Positions 5,633 to 6,961 of a stretch of 6,961 nt of DNA are shown here, piece by piece (within the stretch, counting starts at the first letter, position 1; each line of letters begins with the position of its first letter). The translations under genes were made by a program, and so were the position numbers. A model generated the notes under the pieces. That model did not search any database and was not told the origin of the DNA. It worked only from the letters and a program-made list of their open reading frames with translations. The stretch comes from Gammaproteobacteria bacterium (GTDB lineage Bacteria > Pseudomonadota > Gammaproteobacteria > Magnimaribacterales > TMED112), in assembly GCA_002684055.1 (NCBI GenBank), contig NYUL01000020.1, positions 1-6,961 on the forward strand, in the 5' to 3' direction.

Positions 5633-6368
5633 GAAAGTTATACATTACTCCTGTTTCTTTGCATTCATCAGATAATAACCATAGATAATCGTCTGCAATC
5701 ATTTCTGGCGTTCTTAATGAATTTGGATCTTCTGCAGGAAATGCTTGAGCACGCATATTAGTTCTGGTTGGCCCTGGGTTATATGAGTTTACCCTCATAT
5801 CCTTTTCATATTCATCAGCAAGACTTTGCATAAGTCCTTCAACAGCGAATTTTGAGATCGAATAACTAGTCCAAAAAGCTCTGGCTTTTCTACCAACTCC
5901 CGAAGAAGTAAAAATAATAGATGGATTTTTTGCTTGCATAATGAGAGGTAATGCAAGTTGAGTTAATAAGAAATTGCTTTCAAAGTTTACCTGCATAACA
6001 GTCTTAAGCTGACTTAAAGATGTATTAATCATAGGAGATAGATATCCTAGAATGCCTGCTATATGAGCAAGGCCATCCAGCTTCTCATACTGATCATATA
6101 AATTTTCAGCCAAGGTCTTGTAATCCTTTTCCTTCGCTTTAAAAAAATCTAGTTCTACAACTAAAGGGTCCTTAAGGCCAGCAGTACATATCTCATCTTG
6201 CAAAGAATATAGCTTCTTAATATCTTTAGAGAGCAGTATAAGGTTTGCTCCATGCTGGGCTGAAGCTTTTGCTACAGCTCTTCCAATGCCCGAGCCAGCT
6301 CCAGTTATCAGGATATTTTTATCAGCCAAAAGGTTTTTCTTGGTTTCTAATTTTGGAACATGCTTCAT
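5625..6368 (-). CDS. yciK: YciK-family short-chain dehydrogenase/reductase
   Basis: A 247-residue classical SDR, close to the 252 of E. coli YciK and alignable along its length. The nucleotide-binding motif is TGAGSGIG (22-29). The catalytic residues are Asn128 (VMQVNF), Ser155/Ser156 (FTSSGVGR), Tyr169 and Lys173 (YSISK). PGPTRTNMRAQAFPAEDP (198-215) is the typical YciK region before the C-terminal helix. The usual NNAG structural motif reads HIAG (102-105), so its conserved Asn is Ile. SDRs use NAD(P)(H) to oxidise alcohols or reduce carbonyls, but the substrate of YciK is unknown. The ATG at 6368 overlaps the phosphatase stop as ATGA, with GGAAA four bases before it. Phosphatase-yciK order is conserved in Pseudomonas and relatives, usually downstream of ubiG. 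The residues after 240 are shorter than in E. coli and overlap the next start. Confidence 0.92.
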   Translation of the reverse strand: MKHVPKLETKKNLLADKNILITGAGSGIGRAVAKASAQHGANLILLSKDIKKLYSLQDEICTAGLKDPLVVELDFFKAKEKDYKTLAENLYDQYEKLDGLAHIAGILGYLSPMINTSLSQLKTVMQVNFESNFLLTQLALPLIMQAKNPSIIFTSSGVGRKARAFWTSYSISKFAVEGLMQSLADEYEKDMRVNSYNPGPTRTNMRAQAFPAEDPNSLRTPEMIADDYLWLLSDECKETGVMYNFHE

Positions 6369-6961
6369 ATTATTTCCATGATATCAGTTGGACTGTCAAC
6401 CACATGATCAGCTTTCCAGTTCTTTGGGTCATTTTCGTGGTAACCATATGTACATGCTATTGAAATAACTCCAGCATTTTTTGCAGTCTCAATATCTCTT
6501 TCATGATCGCCCACATAGTATGATTCTGCTGAAGTACCATTTAGGATTTTCAATCCTTTGTAGACTCCCTCTGGGCTCGGCTTAACTTCATTTATATCTT
6601 CAGGACATATTATAGCTTTTGTAGCTTTATCCCAATTTAATTTCTCAATAATTGGCTTCGTATAAATTGCCGACTTATTAGTTACAATCCCCCAAGCGAT
6701 ATGCTTGTCTTTTAAATATTGGAGCAATTCATCTACCCCATCATATTTAGTAATGTTCGAAGTCATAAGTTCTTTGTATTGTTCTAAGAAAATAGCTTTT
6801 AATGTAGCTATTTTTTCATTTGATGCCGCTGGAAAAGCACTTTTTAGGACCAACGTAGCTCCTCGTGAAGAATATTTTCTAACAACTTCAAAATCAACAG
6901 GGTCCTGGTTTTCCTTTGCCTTGAGTCTATTGACTATTTTGTGAAAGGACAGCGCAGAGTT
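6365..6961 (-). CDS. HAD-superfamily phosphatase, MupP/Gph type, N-terminus beyond the window
   Basis: The frame is open for 198 residues from the right edge to a TGA at 6365, so the gene is 5'-incomplete. A TTG at 6853 could pass for a start, but 36 in-frame residues before it (beginning NSALSFHKIV, then VRKYSSRGATLVL) match the cap region of the family. Roughly 20-25 residues with HAD motif I (DxDGT) should lie outside. Visible motifs: II in WGIVTNKS, III Lys in EVKPSPEG, and IV in VGDHERDIETAKNAG. The family includes phosphoglycolate phosphatase (Gph) and MupP, the N-acetylmuramate 6-phosphate phosphatase of Pseudomonas cell-wall recycling. Position directly before yciK is the mupP arrangement (ubiG-mupP-yciK), so MupP is favoured, but the sequence alone does not separate the two. 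It overlaps yciK by 4 bp. Confidence 0.88.
   Translation of the reverse strand, partial: NSALSFHKIVNRLKAKENQDPVDFEVVRKYSSRGATLVLKSAFPAASNEKIATLKAIFLEQYKELMTSNITKYDGVDELLQYLKDKHIAWGIVTNKSAIYTKPIIEKLNWDKATKAIICPEDINEVKPSPEGVYKGLKILNGTSAESYYVGDHERDIETAKNAGVISIACTYGYHENDPKNWKADHVVDSPTDIMEII

Noticed and set aside
6851..6853. TTG as the start of the phosphatase gene
   Set aside because: The frame stays open to the window edge and the 36 upstream residues fit the family's cap domain, so this is an internal Leu codon.
1..6961. Search for tRNA, rRNA, CRISPR arrays, insertion sequences, integrase or prophage modules
   Set aside because: None was seen; coding sequence fills almost the whole window and there are no spaced repeats or terminal inverted repeats.

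Overview
The window reads as a compact, AT-rich gammaproteobacterial chromosome segment. Gene content points to a gammaproteobacterium: a YciK-type dehydrogenase directly after an MupP/Gph-type phosphatase, RluB next to scpAB, and a DnaT-like ssDNA-binding protein. The low G+C (roughly a third by eye), frequent gene overlaps and two TTG starts suggest a streamlined marine lineage of the SAR86 kind. That placement is inference; no marker gene here proves it.

Layout. From the single intergenic gap at 2143-2287, two operons diverge. Leftward (minus strand) run a class I DAHP synthase, a protein with two tandem DnaT-type ssDNA-binding domains, and the N-terminus of an RND-efflux periplasmic adaptor that runs off the left edge. 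Rightward (plus strand) run scpA, scpB and rluB, i.e. the SMC-kleisin chromosome condensation subunits plus a 23S rRNA pseudouridine synthase. A second minus-strand operon enters from the right edge and runs towards rluB: a HAD phosphatase (5' end outside the window), yciK, a 79-residue SH3/WYL_2-like small protein, and a secreted endonuclease/exonuclease/phosphatase-family protein. It meets rluB tail to tail.

Every gene junction except the divergent promoter gap is an overlap, of 1 bp (twice), 4 bp, 7 bp (convergent), 8 bp (three times) and 26 bp. Only about 145 of 6961 bases lie outside coding sequence, so translational coupling is probably the main way expression within each operon is co-ordinated. 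No RNA gene, insertion sequence, CRISPR array, prophage module or tandem DNA repeat was found.

Functionally the window is mostly housekeeping: aromatic amino acid entry, chromosome segregation, ribosome modification and probably cell-wall recycling. The less ordinary parts are the duplicated DnaT domain in an aromatic-biosynthesis operon, the phage-type small protein coupled to a predicted exported hydrolase, and the use of two AGG arginine codons as a Shine-Dalgarno sequence.
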